From: an uncultured Blautia sp. | Lineage (GTDB): Bacteria > Bacillota > Clostridia > Lachnospirales > Lachnospiraceae | DNA length: 8,099 nt | Assembly (NCBI GenBank): GCA_934402155.1 | Contig: CAKRTP010000078.1 | Span: 1 to 8,099 of the forward strand | Direction: 5' to 3' | Program-made: the position numbers and the translations under genes | Part shown: in pieces, positions 1 to 6,243 of the stretch | Layout: every line of letters starts with the position of its first letter | Position numbering within the stretch: the first letter of the stretch is position 1 | Notes under the pieces: model-generated | Seen by the model: only the letters and a program-made list of their open reading frames with translations | Database searches by the model: none | Told to the model about the DNA's origin: nothing

Positions 1-53
1 TCCACAGATACGATATAGTCCAGAGACGGATTAAAAGTTACTGTACAGATCAT
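1..53 (-). CDS. fruK: 1-phosphofructokinase, N-terminal fragment (cut by window edge)
   Basis: Only the first 17 codons are in the window, reading MICTVTFNPSLDYIVSV. This is the characteristic start of PfkB/ribokinase-family 1-phosphofructokinases: a beta strand, then the N-P-S-L-D motif whose Asp (residue 12) lies in the sugar-phosphate site. FruK phosphorylates fructose 1-phosphate, made by the fructose PTS, to fructose 1,6-bisphosphate in the cytoplasm. The start is supported by a GGAGG ribosome binding site 9 bases upstream (63-67) and a strong promoter beyond it. The gene is first in its transcript here; a fructose PTS permease (fruA) would be expected further along the minus strand, outside the window. 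Tagatose-6-phosphate kinase (LacC) is the main alternative, but its N-terminus usually reads differently (TLNPSVD-like). Confidence 0.85.
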   Translation of the reverse strand, partial: MICTVTFNPSLDYIVSV

Positions 54-92
54 TCTCTGCTCCCTCCCGTTCCTCTTATCATCTATAGCCTT

Positions 93-121
93 AGTATAAC
101 GCCAAATTCGTTCAAAGTCAA
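93..121 (-). promoter_or_regulatory. sigma-A promoter of fruK
   Basis: On the minus strand TTGACT (116-121) and TATACT (93-98) are separated by exactly 17 bases, close to the vegetative consensus at both hexamers. Transcription would start near 86, giving a leader of about 33 bases that contains the fruK ribosome binding site. No obvious catabolite-response element was identified by eye. Confidence 0.75.
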
Positions 122-189
122 TCAAACTATTTCACAGAATCTCTGACTGATTTTGGGTTATTTTGCACAAAAGAAGGTGTTTTTTATAT

Positions 190-225
190 TTCCCTGACTG
201 AATTTGCTCACATTCAGTCAGGGAA
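190..225. repeat. Perfect 14-bp inverted repeat between rhodanese gene and fruK promoter
   Basis: TTCCCTGACTGAAT (190-203) and its exact reverse complement (212-225) flank an 8-base loop. It lies 30 bases past the rhodanese stop codon and about 70 bases upstream of the fruK -35. As RNA it would form a stable hairpin and could terminate or protect the rhodanese transcript, but the bases after the stem on the minus strand are A-rich, so it is not a canonical intrinsic terminator in that direction. On the plus strand a short T-rich stretch (TCTGTTTTC) follows, but no plus-strand gene precedes it. A related single copy (CTCTGACTGATTTTG) lies at about 141-155, so a regulator-binding repeat is the other possibility. 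Confidence 0.6.
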
Positions 226-255
226 TCTGTTTTCAGCTTGTTATCCTCCGAATAA

Positions 256-567
256 TTATGAGGAAATCTCAATATTTCTTCCCCTGTACGCAGAAAATCC
301 TCCTATCACAGATCTTGTTTTATAACCTCTTCGTACAAACTCTCTGGCCGCCGCCATGCTGGCTCCGCCCCTGTCACAATAAAAAACAAGAATTTTATCT
401 CCCGGAAACGAATATCCGCTTTCCAGTTCTTCATATGGTACATTGACTGCACCTTTTATATGACTCCTGTCATAGGAACCAGGATCCCTGAGATCTATGA
501 TCAATGCATCCGGACGCTCTGCAAAATAATCGAGCATCTTTGCAGAAATCGTTTCAATCTGGAACAT
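256..567 (-). CDS. Single-domain rhodanese-like protein
   Basis: This 103-residue protein is one rhodanese domain, a normal length for the stand-alone form. Visible landmarks are the LIIDLRDPGSYDRSHIKGAVNVPY stretch at 22-45 (the D-x-R and H-I-x-G-A-x-N-x-P signature, broken here as IDLRD at 24-28 and HIKGAVNVP at 36-44), and the active-site loop C64-D-R-G-G-A-S70 with the sulfur-carrying Cys64. A GG-F/Y motif near the end (89-91) is also typical. Such proteins carry persulfide on the Cys and move sulfane sulfur in the cytoplasm; the physiological acceptor cannot be told from sequence. There is no signal peptide or membrane segment. An AAGGA ribosome binding site lies 9 bases before the ATG. 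The gene stands alone between a terminator (626-661) and the 190-225 inverted repeat, so it is probably monocistronic. I did not find a convincing promoter hexamer pair. Confidence 0.88.
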   Translation of the reverse strand: MFQIETISAKMLDYFAERPDALIIDLRDPGSYDRSHIKGAVNVPYEELESGYSFPGDKILVFYCDRGGASMAAAREFVRRGYKTRSVIGGFSAYRGRNIEISS

Positions 568-625
568 GGCAAACTTTCCTTTTTATTTATCCTATGCAAA
601 AATCTTTTTTCTGTAACTGTTCAGT

Positions 626-661
626 AAAACGAAAACAGACTCCGCATCTGTGCGAAGTCTG
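626..661 (-). terminator. Intrinsic terminator of the 62-residue protein gene
   Basis: On the minus strand a stem of CAGACT/AGTCTG (656-661 with 636-641), one mismatch and CGC/GCG closes a 6-base loop, followed by the T-rich run TTTTCGTTTT (626-635). It lies 50 bases after the stop codon of the small gene at 712-900 and before the rhodanese gene, so it separates the two transcripts. Confidence 0.7.
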
Positions 662-711
662 CTCTCTGTTATTACATTAAGAAGAAGGGAGAAAATCAAT
701 CTGTTTTTTGG

Positions 712-900
712 TTAATATCTGTCGGAATAATCTTTCTGTTCTCTTTCGTATTCATTGGATGTTTTATTGCGTGATGCATTTTTTGAAGAATCTGAAGAGC
801 TGTTTTTACCGCAGTTCTGGCTGTCCACCGCGTTTTTTGAAGCAGCTCTGTCAGTACTGTAGTTACCTGTTTTGTTCTGCTTTTCATAATTTTTTGCCAT
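712..900 (-). CDS. Small Asn/Ser/Lys-rich hydrophilic protein, probable spore-associated hypothetical
   Basis: The predicted 62-residue protein is very polar: Asn, Ser, Lys, Asp, Arg and Tyr dominate, there is one Cys (30), and there is no hydrophobic segment, signal peptide or recognisable domain. It contains two copies of S-K-N-A (21-24 and 39-42), a weak internal repeat of about 18 residues. I do not recognise a named family. It lacks the conserved motifs of alpha/beta-type small acid-soluble spore proteins. Evidence that it is a real gene is good: an AGGAGG ribosome binding site (910-915) sits 9 bases before the ATG, a terminator follows, and a sigma-G-like promoter precedes it. Composition and promoter type together suggest a protein made in the forespore late in sporulation; this is inference. 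An overlapping 63-residue frame starting at 887 has no such ribosome binding site and is a shadow. Confidence 0.75.
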   Translation of the reverse strand: MAKNYEKQNKTGNYSTDRAASKNAVDSQNCGKNSSSDSSKNASRNKTSNEYEREQKDYSDRY

Positions 901-967
901 TTGAATATTCCTCCTGATGCAATATTTGACCGCCGGATGCGACGGCCTGTTTTTTTATTACATCCGC

Positions 968-997
968 TATTATGTCTCTTTACTTCGGAAATTATAC
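968..997 (-). promoter_or_regulatory. Sigma-G-like (sporulation) promoter of the small polar protein
   Basis: On the minus strand GTATA (993-997) and CATAATA (968-974) are separated by 18 bases, matching the Bacillus/Clostridium forespore sigma-G pattern (GYATR, about 18, CATNNTA). Transcription would begin near 960, leaving a leader of about 60 bases with the strong ribosome binding site. The same GTATA overlaps a TATAAT hexamer, but no acceptable sigma-A -35 lies 16-18 bases upstream of that, which favours the sporulation reading. Confidence 0.45.
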
Positions 998-1049
998 CTT
1001 TGTACCAAAAATTTTTGCTTTACAGAACCATTATAAAGTAATTTCCTGA

Positions 1050-1097
1050 CATATATACATAAAGAAATCCCCGGCAGGGGAGCTGCCAGGGATTTCT
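1050..1097 (-). terminator. Strong hairpin, likely minus-strand terminator
   Basis: AGAAATCCC (1063-1071) pairs with GGGATTTCT (1089-1097); after one mismatch GGCA/TGCC extends the stem, closing a 7-base loop. On the minus strand the stem is followed by TTTATGTATATAT, moderately T-rich; on the plus strand it is followed by purines, so the minus direction is favoured. No protein gene ends just upstream of it on the minus strand, which is why a short non-coding transcript or a leader attenuator is considered. Confidence 0.55.
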
Positions 1098-1166
1098 AGG
1101 GGAGTATAAATAATTAAATAAGGGGTTATGTAAAAAAAATTTTTGAAGGGTAAATTCTTTTTACAA
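1050..1166 (-). ncRNA. Candidate short transcript (small RNA or attenuated leader)
   Basis: A promoter-like pair at 1172-1200 would start RNA near 1165, and the hairpin at 1063-1097 would end it near 1050, giving about 115 bases. The middle is AT-rich and has little structure apart from a weak GTAAA/TTTAC hairpin near its 5' end. If the hairpin is leaky, the RNA would instead be a long leader of the gene at 712-900. This is inferred from signals only; I recognise no known RNA family. Confidence 0.2.
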
Positions 1167-1171
1167 GAAAG

Positions 1172-1200
1172 ATTATAATATAAATCCATCAAAAAAGCAA
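1172..1200 (-). promoter_or_regulatory. Possible sigma-A promoter, minus strand
   Basis: A perfect TATAAT (1172-1177) lies exactly 17 bases after TTGCTT (1195-1200), which keeps only the TTG of the -35 consensus. The DNA is very AT-rich, so a chance match is possible. It would drive a transcript toward the hairpin at 1063-1097. Confidence 0.3.
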
Positions 1201-1266
1201 TAACATTTCGTGATTTATACTTTGTATGTTTGGCACTATTATAATAATTTCTTTTATTTATCGCTC

Positions 1267-1333
1267 TTTTTTGCACTTTTTTTCGCCTGTTTTTCTCCTT
1301 TTGAGCTGTTTTTCCGGTTTTATATTGCTTTTT
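1267..1333. other. Helically phased T-tracts (probable curved DNA)
   Basis: Seven runs of four to seven T lie at 1267-1272, 1277-1283, 1290-1294, 1299-1302, 1309-1313, 1318-1321 and 1329-1333. Their centres average about 10.3 bases apart, close to one DNA helical turn, the classic arrangement for intrinsic curvature. The block is about 165 bases upstream of the promoter of the gene at 1585. Confidence 0.5.
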
Positions 1334-1451
1334 AACCGAATCCAGACAGGTTCCCGTCTACGGCTTCAAGTACGAATATCTGCCTGACCCGAATCGCATA
1401 TGAGCTGTCACTGCGAACAGTTACCAATTTTACTCTCTGTTCAGAATTCTT

Positions 1452-1475
1452 TATTCGTGTTAATATATACGAATA
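1452..1475. promoter_or_regulatory. Palindrome TATTCGT-N10-ACGAATA, possible operator
   Basis: Two perfect 7-base arms (1452-1458 and 1469-1475) are spaced so that their centres are 17 bases apart, which suits a dimeric regulator better than an RNA hairpin because the arms are AT-rich. It ends 21 bases upstream of the candidate -35 at 1497. The half-site TACGAATA recurs at 1371-1378. No cognate regulator is in the window. Confidence 0.35.
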
Positions 1476-1496
1476 GCAGATTAAATTATGGAATAC

Positions 1497-1527
1497 CTGA
1501 CACAAAACAATCTGCAGATATTATAAT
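1497..1527 (+). promoter_or_regulatory. Promoter candidate for the gene at 1585
   Basis: CTGACA (1497-1502) matches five of six consensus -35 bases. Two -10 choices follow: TATTAT (1519-1524) at 16 bases or the perfect TATAAT (1522-1527) at 19 bases. Transcription would start near 1531-1534, giving a leader of about 50 bases. Confidence 0.5.
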
Positions 1528-1547
1528 TGAGGGCTTTTACTCTCAAT
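1526..1547 (+). repeat. Start-site hairpin/operator ATTGAGGG-N6-CTCTCAAT
   Basis: Eight base pairs (one G-U) close a 6-base loop, overlapping the expected transcription start of the gene at 1585. It could be an operator over the start site or a stabilising 5' hairpin on the mRNA. It has no T-run and is not a terminator. Confidence 0.35.
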
Positions 1548-1584
1548 GTTCACGATAAGATAATTTTTTACAGGATGATATATT

Positions 1585-3993
1585 ATGACAAACTCAACGA
1601 ATTCATTCAGAAATAAAGTGATACGCAAACTTAAAAGCGGTACCTGGTATCCTTTTTATAACACCTTTTATGAGAAAGTACCGATTGACCGGCATGAAAT
1701 TCTTCTGGCTTCCAGAAGCGGGATTTCTCTGGAAAGCAATATCCTTGCGATCCTTACAGAACTTTCCCGTCCGGAATACCGCAGATTCAAAAAAGTTCTG
1801 GCGGTTCAGAAGAACACCAGAAAACAGATTGAGAAGAAACTTTCTTATTATCATATTTCCGTGGATAAAATCGTCCATATGAGTACTCCTGATTACTACT
1901 ATCATTTGTCAAAGGCAGGCTATCTCATCAATGATACCACCTTTCCGGGACGATATATCAAAAAAGAAGGCCAGATCTATCTGAATGTCTGGCACGGAAC
2001 CCCGCTCAAACGAATGGGACAGGATAATGAAGAGGAACGCTATGACATGGGAAATATCATGCGAAATCTCCTTATGTCAGACTATCTTGTTTTTCCGAAT
2101 TTATATATGGAAGAAAAAATGTCAGGTGCCTTCAATCTCAGAGAACTTTATCAGGGAACAGTTCTTCGTGAGGGATATCCACGAAATTCCATCTTCTTTG
2201 ATCAGGAACATGGCAGACTTCTCAAGGAAAGACTCGGATACCAGGGCTGTCAGCTCAGTGTCTATATGCCTACTTTCCGTGGGCATACAGATAATGTGGA
2301 GGGAGATTCCTATATTGACCAAATCCGTGGCTATCTTGAAGTGATCGATAATGGTATGCAGGATGACCAGATCCTTCTGCTCAAGCTTCATCCTCTTGTT
2401 CAGAAAGGACTGAATCTCGATAATTATCACCACATCCGTCCTTTTCCATCAGAACTTGACACTTACGATGTGCTGAGTGCCTGTGATGTACTGATCACTG
2501 ATTATTCCAGTGTCATGTATGATTTTGCAAATACAGGGCGCAAGATCATTCTTTTTGCCTATGACCGTGAGGATTACATGGGACACCGCGGAATGTATGA
2601 GGATATCCGTTCTTACCCATTCCCGATCGCTGTGACACCAGAAGAACTCTTAAGCGAACTTCAGGCTCCCGGCGGCGGTGCTGACAGAGAGTTTCTTGAA
2701 AAATACTGCACTTTTGACCATCAGCAGGCAACCCGCAATATCTGCCGTCATGTACTTCTCGGCAAACATCTGTGCCAGGAACACAAAATGCCGGTCACGA
2801 CGAAGAAAAAAGTTCTTCTTTATGCCGGCAGCCTGAAACCGAACGGAATCACAACTGCATATTTCAGTATGCTCCGCCATCTTGACACAGATGCCTGTGA
2901 TTACTATGTTTCCTACCGTTCTCCCTCACTCAAGGAGGATCCAAAACGACTGAACGGAATGCCGGAGGGTTATCACTATTACCCCCTTGCCACTGAAATG
3001 AATCTCGATATTCTCACCGCTGTGGCTCAGATTCTGTATCTAAAATGGGGGCTTACTTCTTTTGGCATTCAGAAGCGTCTCAATAAAGCGTACCGCAGGG
3101 AATGGCAGAAACATTTCGGATCCGTTTCTTTTGATCAGGTTGTACACTATGATGGCTATGAAAACTACATGATCGCGCTGCTTGAGCAGGCTCCCTGCAT
3201 CCGTACGATCTGGGTCCACAATGATATCGAACGCGAGATCAGAGCTAAGGGAAATCCAAGCCTTCCTCTCCTACAGCATGCATACGCATCGTATGACCAT
3301 GTTGTACCTGTGGGAGAAGATATCCGCCCTGCTGTAGAAAGGATCGGAGGACGCACAGACAATGTTCAGGTGATAGCAAACTACATGGATGTCGAAAATA
3401 TACGTTCCCGGGCAGACCTTCCTCTGACTTTTGATCCGGAAACCAAATCCAGCGTTTCTCTTCGAAAACTTCAGAAGATTCTGGACTGTTCCGATACAAA
3501 ATTTATCAACATCGGACGATACTCCCCGGAAAAAGGTCAGGAACGATTGATCCGTGCTTTTGACCGGTTCTGGCACACTCATCCGAAGACCTGGCTTATC
3601 ATCATAGGCGGAATGGGGGATCTGTATGAAAGTCTCCGACACCTTGCCAGAAGTATGGATTCCGGAAAACATATCGTATTTCTGAAATCCATGAGCAACC
3701 CGATGCCTGTTCTGAAGCAATGTGACTTTTTTATCCTGTCTTCTTTCTATGAAGGACAGGTTCTTGTTGTTCCGGAGGCAGATGTACTCGGTCTTCCTGT
3801 CGCAGCCTGCGATGTCAATGGGGCCAGATCATTCCTCAAAGAATATGGCGGCACGCTTTTACCTGACAGTGAGGAAGGAGTTCTTCAAGGCATGGAAATG
3901 TACACTGCCGGAAAGATCCAGCCTCTTCAGGTTGATTACCAGAAAAGAAATCAGCAGATTATTCAGAAATGTGAAACACTTTTCCAGGAATAA
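1585..3993 (+). CDS. Bifunctional CDP-glycerol glycerophosphotransferase (TagB/TagF-like) - GT4 glycosyltransferase fusion
   Basis: The 802-residue protein has two enzymatic halves. Residues about 1-395 are a CDP-glycerol:poly(glycerophosphate) glycerophosphotransferase domain: WHGTP at 136-140, YPRNS at 198-202, PTFRG at 229-233, KLHP at 267-270 and TDYSS at 305-309. The His residues of WHGTP and LHP and the TDYSS loop are the family's conserved catalytic and CDP-glycerol-binding elements. Residues about 408-800 are a GT-B fold, family 4 glycosyltransferase: an N-terminal nucleotide-fold start with GSLKPNGITTAY (415-426), GRYSPEKG (644-651, with Arg645 and Lys650), IIIGGMGD (672-679) and E-x7-E (Glu723, Glu731). 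It probably adds polyol-phosphate units and a sugar to a teichoic-acid-like surface polymer at the cytoplasmic face; acceptor and sugar are unknown. No membrane segment is evident. The ribosome binding site (AGGA) is weak. No other teichoic-acid gene is in the window; glgX follows after 50 bases. Confidence 0.88.
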   Translation: MTNSTNSFRNKVIRKLKSGTWYPFYNTFYEKVPIDRHEILLASRSGISLESNILAILTELSRPEYRRFKKVLAVQKNTRKQIEKKLSYYHISVDKIVHMSTPDYYYHLSKAGYLINDTTFPGRYIKKEGQIYLNVWHGTPLKRMGQDNEEERYDMGNIMRNLLMSDYLVFPNLYMEEKMSGAFNLRELYQGTVLREGYPRNSIFFDQEHGRLLKERLGYQGCQLSVYMPTFRGHTDNVEGDSYIDQIRGYLEVIDNGMQDDQILLLKLHPLVQKGLNLDNYHHIRPFPSELDTYDVLSACDVLITDYSSVMYDFANTGRKIILFAYDREDYMGHRGMYEDIRSYPFPIAVTPEELLSELQAPGGGADREFLEKYCTFDHQQATRNICRHVLLGKHLCQEHKMPVTTKKKVLLYAGSLKPNGITTAYFSMLRHLDTDACDYYVSYRSPSLKEDPKRLNGMPEGYHYYPLATEMNLDILTAVAQILYLKWGLTSFGIQKRLNKAYRREWQKHFGSVSFDQVVHYDGYENYMIALLEQAPCIRTIWVHNDIEREIRAKGNPSLPLLQHAYASYDHVVPVGEDIRPAVERIGGRTDNVQVIANYMDVENIRSRADLPLTFDPETKSSVSLRKLQKILDCSDTKFINIGRYSPEKGQERLIRAFDRFWHTHPKTWLIIIGGMGDLYESLRHLARSMDSGKHIVFLKSMSNPMPVLKQCDFFILSSFYEGQVLVVPEADVLGLPVAACDVNGARSFLKEYGGTLLPDSEEGVLQGMEMYTAGKIQPLQVDYQKRNQQIIQKCETLFQE

Positions 3994-3997
3994 ATCT

Positions 3998-4026
3998 CTG
4001 ACTGTCTATATTTTATACATTATAAT
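3998..4026 (+). promoter_or_regulatory. Possible separate promoter for glgX
   Basis: CTGACT (3998-4003) and a perfect TATAAT (4021-4026) are 17 bases apart, just after the stop codon of the upstream gene. The drawback is that transcription would start at about 4033, inside the GGAG ribosome binding site (4031-4034), giving a nearly leaderless mRNA. It may therefore be a chance match, with glgX read through from the 1497 promoter. Confidence 0.3.
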
Positions 4027-4043
4027 AAACGGAGAAAACATTT

Positions 4044-6176
4044 ATGAAATCTTATCACCAGAAATTTATATCTGATCATCCACTTGAATCTACACCTATG
4101 GCTGAAATTGCTGGTTTTCCTGTACGTCCGGGTATTTTTGACCTAAACGGAGCTTCTCCTCTGCAAAACGGTGTGAACTTTACCATCCATACCTGCGGCG
4201 GAACCTCATGTGAACTCCTGCTTTTCCACCGTGCACAGGAGGAACCTTTTGCCGTCCTTCCTTTCCCGGAGGCTTACAAGATCGGAGATGTCTATTCCAT
4301 GATCGTTTACGGTCTTAATATCGAAGAATTTGAGTATGCCTACCGGGTAGATGGTCCCTACTGCCCGGAAAAAGGACTCCTTTTCGACAAAAACAACATT
4401 CTTCTGGATCCTTATGCCAGAGCTGTAGCTGGTCAGCGAACCTGGGGAATCCGCTGGGATCACACCTACCATGCACGAGTTGTCAAGGACACCTTCGACT
4501 GGGGAGATGTTCCGCAGTCCAAAAGAGAACTCTGTGACCTTATCATCTATGAGCTCCATGTAAGAGATTTTACCCATCATCCTTCCTCCGGTGTACAGCA
4601 CCGTGGAACCTTTGCCGGACTTATGGAAAAAATCCCTTATCTCAAAGAGCTCGGAATCAACGCAGTAGAACTGATGCCTATTTTTGAGTTTGACGAGACC
4701 ATGAATGCAAGAACAGTAGATGGCACACATCTTCTTGAATGCTGGGGCTATAATACCGTAAGTTTCTTCGCACCGAACAGCAGCTATTCTTCCGCCAATG
4801 AACATAACCGTGAGGGAACAGAACTCAAAACCCTGATCCGCGAGCTTCATGCCAATGGCATCGAAGTTATTCTGGACGTTGTATTCAACCATACTGCAGA
4901 AGGAAATGAAAAAGGCCCTTCCTTCAGCTTCAAGGGATTTGACAACAATATCTACTATATGCTGACCCCTGACGGAAATTACTACAATTTCAGTGGCTGC
5001 GGAAACACTCTGAACTGCAATCATCCTGTCGTTCAGCAGATGATCCTGGAATGTCTGCGCTACTGGACCATCAGTTACCGTGTTGACGGTTTCCGTTTTG
5101 ATCTTGCCAGCATCCTTGGACGAAACGAGGATGGTTCTCCGATGAACAACCCGCCTCTTCTGCGTACCCTTGCTGATGACCCGATCTTAAGCAATGTCAA
5201 GCTGATCGCAGAGGCATGGGATGCCGGAGGCCTTTATCAGGTCGGCAGTTTCCCGGCAAGTGGACGATGGGCCGAATGGAACGGCCGCTACCGCGATTCT
5301 CTCAGAGGCTTTCTCAAGGGCGACTGCTGGCAGGCATGGGATGCAGCCTGGAGTATTTCCGGATCCGGTGACCTCTATGGTGGTTTTTACGGAAACAATA
5401 AAAGCAACTATGCCGGATACAATTCCTGTGTCAACTTTTTGACCTGCCACGACGGATTTACGCTTTATGATCTTTATGCCTACAATGATAAGCACAATGA
5501 AGCAAACGGCTGGGACAACGCTGACGGTGCGAACGATAACCGCAGCTGGAACTGTGGTGCTGAAGGTGAAACAGATGACCCGGAGGTTCTTTCCCTGCGC
5601 TACCGTATGATCCGTAATGCCTGTGCGATCCTGATGTGCAGCCGCGGAACACCAATGTTTCTCGCCGGTGATGAATTCGGAAATACAAAATTCGGAAACA
5701 ACAACAGTTACTGTCAGGACAGCAAGATTTCCTGGCTGGACTGGCGTATGCTTGAAAAAAACCGTGATCTTTTTGAATTTTTCAAATTTATGATCGCATT
5801 CCGTAAACAGCACACAGTTATCCACAAAAAGCTCCCTGCATCTGTCTGTGGCATGGATCCTATCCACACACATAACCTCAATGCAGAGGAAGTAGATATT
5901 CCAAGAGATGCCCGCACTTTCTGTGTCAGCTTTACAGGATATGACAAAGATAAAGGAAGGGATGACCTTGTTTACATCGCAGTCAACACCTACTGGGAAG
6001 ATGTAACCATCACCCTTCCAAATCTTCAGGGACACGGTGCATGGCACTTAAGTGTCAATACCTACGGAGATGAAAACGGACGTTACTGTTACCCGGACGG
6101 TCAGGATCCGCGTATTGACAGTACTTTTATCCTTCGTCCACGAACTGTCGCGGTATTTACCGGAAAAGATTTCTAA
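4044..6176 (+). CDS. glgX: Glycogen debranching enzyme, isoamylase type (GH13)
   Basis: This 710-residue cytoplasmic enzyme would hydrolyse alpha-1,6 branches of glycogen or limit dextrins. After a short leader, residues about 25-130 form a CBM48-type beta domain (the RVDGPY stretch at 101-106 and LLDPYA at 120-125 are typical of GlgX/isoamylases). The GH13 barrel then shows all four classical regions: DVVFNH (278-283), GFRFDLAS (349-356) with nucleophile Asp353, IAEAWD (388-393) with acid/base Glu390, and TCHD (467-470) with transition-state Asp470. MFLAGDEFGNTKFGNNNSYC (538-557) matches the isoamylase-type tail of the barrel, and a C-terminal beta domain follows. Length and motifs are intact. 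GGAG (4031-4034) precedes the ATG by 9 bases. No glycogen synthesis or phosphorylase gene is adjacent, so the gene is detached from any glg operon here. The upstream neighbour is unrelated in pathway. Confidence 0.93.
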   Translation: MKSYHQKFISDHPLESTPMAEIAGFPVRPGIFDLNGASPLQNGVNFTIHTCGGTSCELLLFHRAQEEPFAVLPFPEAYKIGDVYSMIVYGLNIEEFEYAYRVDGPYCPEKGLLFDKNNILLDPYARAVAGQRTWGIRWDHTYHARVVKDTFDWGDVPQSKRELCDLIIYELHVRDFTHHPSSGVQHRGTFAGLMEKIPYLKELGINAVELMPIFEFDETMNARTVDGTHLLECWGYNTVSFFAPNSSYSSANEHNREGTELKTLIRELHANGIEVILDVVFNHTAEGNEKGPSFSFKGFDNNIYYMLTPDGNYYNFSGCGNTLNCNHPVVQQMILECLRYWTISYRVDGFRFDLASILGRNEDGSPMNNPPLLRTLADDPILSNVKLIAEAWDAGGLYQVGSFPASGRWAEWNGRYRDSLRGFLKGDCWQAWDAAWSISGSGDLYGGFYGNNKSNYAGYNSCVNFLTCHDGFTLYDLYAYNDKHNEANGWDNADGANDNRSWNCGAEGETDDPEVLSLRYRMIRNACAILMCSRGTPMFLAGDEFGNTKFGNNNSYCQDSKISWLDWRMLEKNRDLFEFFKFMIAFRKQHTVIHKKLPASVCGMDPIHTHNLNAEEVDIPRDARTFCVSFTGYDKDKGRDDLVYIAVNTYWEDVTITLPNLQGHGAWHLSVNTYGDENGRYCYPDGQDPRIDSTFILRPRTVAVFTGKDF

Positions 6177-6198
6177 TATATTCAGACATATACAAAAC

Positions 6199-6228
6199 AG
6201 ACGAGCCGGCAAGAATGCCGGCTCGTCT
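6199..6228. terminator. Bidirectional terminator between convergent glgX and ribulokinase gene
   Basis: AGACGAGCCGGC (6199-6210) and its exact reverse complement (6217-6228) make a 12-bp GC-rich stem with a 6-base loop. It is followed by TCTTCATATAAT on the plus strand and by GTTTTGTATA on the minus strand, so it can end both transcripts. It lies 23 bases after the glgX stop and 16 bases after the kinase stop. Confidence 0.85.
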
Positions 6229-6243
6229 CTTCATATAATATTC

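Larger units (their letters stand above)
901..1584. other. 684-base intergenic region without a convincing gene
   Basis: This AT-rich stretch separates the left-facing small polar gene from the right-facing teichoic-acid-type gene, so it holds both promoters. From left to right it contains the sigma-G-like promoter, a strong hairpin (1063-1097), a minus-strand sigma-A-like promoter (1172-1200), phased T-tracts (1267-1333), inverted repeats (1415-1442 and 1452-1475) and a plus-strand promoter with a start-site hairpin (1497-1547). Between about 1335 and 1440 the base composition is less AT-rich. Short open frames here lack ribosome binding sites and family resemblance. No tRNA or riboswitch fold was recognised. 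Confidence 0.7.

Noticed and set aside
139..258. Open frame continuing past the rhodanese stop in another frame (about 45 codons), suggesting a frameshifted extension
   Set aside because: The rhodanese domain is already complete at 103 residues, no slippery sequence was noticed, and the extension is the translation of the 190-225 inverted repeat.
932..956. GCCG-N7-CGGC hairpin followed by seven T on the plus strand
   Set aside because: It looks like a plus-strand terminator, but the stem is only 4 bp and no plus-strand gene precedes it. It lies in the leader of the minus-strand small gene.
1031..1276. 81-codon open frame on the minus strand
   Set aside because: It needs a GTG start without a properly spaced ribosome binding site, and its C-terminal part runs through the hairpin at 1063-1097. 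The composition is that of translated AT-rich DNA.
1400..1558. 52-codon open frame on the plus strand ahead of the gene at 1585
   Set aside because: There is no ribosome binding site before its ATG, it crosses the candidate operator and promoter, and the translation resembles no family.
4206..5024. 272-codon minus-strand open frame inside glgX
   Set aside because: Shadow of glgX: every glgX motif is intact on the plus strand, and the antisense translation has no recognisable domain. The same applies to the 286-codon frame at 5187-6047.
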